Assembly: GCA_035582835.1 (NCBI GenBank)
Contig: JAYKAV010000778.1
Location: forward strand, 2,705,860-2,769,859
DNA from: Phoebastria nigripes
Taxonomy: Eukaryota > Chordata > Aves > Procellariiformes > Diomedeidae
Length of the DNA stretch: 64,000 nucleotides
Direction: 5' to 3'
Of this stretch, positions 62,541-64,000 are shown in pieces. Under the pieces are notes generated by a model, which did not search any database, was not told the DNA's origin, and saw only the letters and a program-made list of their open reading frames with translations. The first letter of the stretch is position 1. Every line of letters begins with the position of its first letter. The position numbers were made by a program, and so were the translations under genes.

Positions 62541-64000
62541 AAGACCACACCAAGTTTGTCTTCCTCTGCTTCTCAATCTGGTCTACCCCAACTGGATAGT
62601 ACTGGACTCTTTTTATGTTTTTAATTTTAATTTTGCTGAAAAAATGTATCATCTTTTTTTTTGTTGCTAACATCATCCTCAACACAAGAATAACAGAAAG
62701 TGAATATTAGAAACCATATTTTACAAGTTACAAGTTTTATATATAACCATATAATGATAGGCAGACCTAGATTTACTTTCTTGTATGAGACCCTGGCTGA
62801 GCACATTTAACCCTATGCATATGAGGAAGCTTCTTGATTTTAATAGCATTAATAACCATCTAATGGCACACATCAGTTGTACAAAAGTGCTTAAATCTGA
62901 ACTGAGTTTGAAAAGAAAATGTTAGTGGGACAAAACATTTTCTTTATTACTAATTAATTTTTGTAGCTTTGCTAGACAATTTTTGGCCCTGTTAATTACA
63001 CTAAAAAGTATCTCTTCTTTATGCTAGAAAGATCTCTTTTATAATGGCAAACTATGGGATTTTTGAATAATTAAACTAAGGAAGAGAGAAAAAGAATATT
63101 ATATTAATGGAAAAAAGTGAATGATTTTGTTAAAATTAATGTCCTTTTAACAGAATTTGAATCAAGCTACTGTTACTCTGATTTTCTTCAATGCTGTACA
63201 ATCTGGTAAGTAAGTACCCCATTTCTCTTTTTTTTTTTTTGTGTTTAATAATCCATGGCCATGTATATAAAAATAACTTGGCATAAAAATAACTGAGTAA
63301 ATTTCTTACTGAGATTTGTATAAAAACATTTAACCTAGAAGTGATGTTATAATTGCTTCCTATCACAGCAAGTGTCTAGTTTTTCTAGTCTCCACTGAAA
63401 ATCTGATCAATGAATAAATATAAATATAACTTAGTTATTTACTGATATTTCTGTGTTGAAATTCTATATTCTGGAGATTTTTTTACTTATGACAATTTGA
63501 CCTTTATTTTATAGGCTAAGATGCTGATGTTTGTTATCTCTAGGCACAGTTTAACTGAATCCTAAGAACAACTTAGACACATCTTCATTTACTGCCTTGG
63601 CCTGCAGACCTCATGGTGCCTCATAAAAAGATCACAAGACTTTAAAGTCAAATAAATAGGCTTAATTTATATTCTACCTACTAATCAGATCACAGCAGTA
63701 GAGTGATATAATGTGGGATTCTCAGTAATTAGTTGTAAATAGGATATTTTTACATTTTCATGTTCCTAATGATTAAAGAAAAAAGGGTGGATGGGAATTG
63801 TCAGCCTTGAAAAAGTAGATATACTTGGATTTAGCTGTACTGTTGTCCCAGATGTCCTCCACTGTACTATTCAGTCTTCTAAGATAAAACTGTTCAAAAA
63901 CCAATACAGTCAGAGGATATCTGATATGGCTTGTAAACGGCCTGTTACCTTTGTGCTTAATAGTCCAAACACTATGAAACGTAGAGAACAGAAATTCTGG
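62541..64000. other. AT-rich non-genic stretch to window end
   Basis: No gene or repeat recognised apart from a 13-T run at 63228-63240. The 76-codon - strand frame at 63136-63366 is chance. The window ends inside this sequence. Confidence 0.5.

Noticed and set aside
1..64000. CRISPR arrays, bacterial operons, origins or phage genes
   Set aside because: No regularly spaced repeats, no ribosome-binding-site-linked genes; all signatures are vertebrate nuclear.

Overview
This window looks like bird nuclear DNA. The best evidence is a set of CR1 LINE copies, three of them ending in the avian CR1 signature (an octamer repeat of the ATTCTATG type). There is also an ERV long terminal repeat of a kind common in bird genomes, and the background is AT-rich. 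One assembly gap of 726 N (41176-41901) and 22 isolated N calls point to a draft assembly. I cannot name the species. The ERV LTR family at 53 kb is one I associate with Neoaves, but that is from memory.

I find no protein-coding gene, no convincing exon and no RNA gene. Apart from frames that read through the N gap, every open frame is short, about 133 codons at most. The longer ones fall in GC-rich patches or inside repeats. Only the CR1 frames encode recognisable protein: the C-terminal end of CR1 ORF2 at 1022-1201 (+) and 39183-39527 (-). The window is therefore best read as intergenic or deep intronic sequence.

Layout. 0-11.7 kb: a 5'-truncated CR1 (1010-1286), a GC-rich patch (3565-3860), a 2-copy tandem repeat (4578-4650), otherwise unremarkable AT-rich DNA. 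11.7-12.8 kb: a short young CR1 3' end on the + strand beside a much older CR1 on the - strand, then a GC-rich patch. 15.5-16.1 kb and 25.4-26.1 kb: two LTR-like blocks that I cannot assign to a family. 28.6 kb: a possible old CR1 scrap. 36.3-37.7 kb: two old MIR/CORE-SINE-like copies in the same orientation, with a nuclear-receptor-like inverted motif between them. 39.1-41.9 kb: two antisense CR1 copies, the second containing the assembly gap. 43.1-43.6 kb: a likely solo LTR with a TATA box, a poly(A) signal and a 4-bp flanking duplication. 45.8-46.1 kb: a 72-bp inverted repeat around a CA/TG-rich centre. 53.3-53.9 kb: a clear solo LTR with a 5-bp target-site duplication. 58.8-59.0 kb: an old interspersed repeat.

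I see no new gene system. The most interesting unexplained structure is the foldback at 45820-46068. The rest is transposon biology plus candidate conserved noncoding DNA that needs a cross-species alignment.
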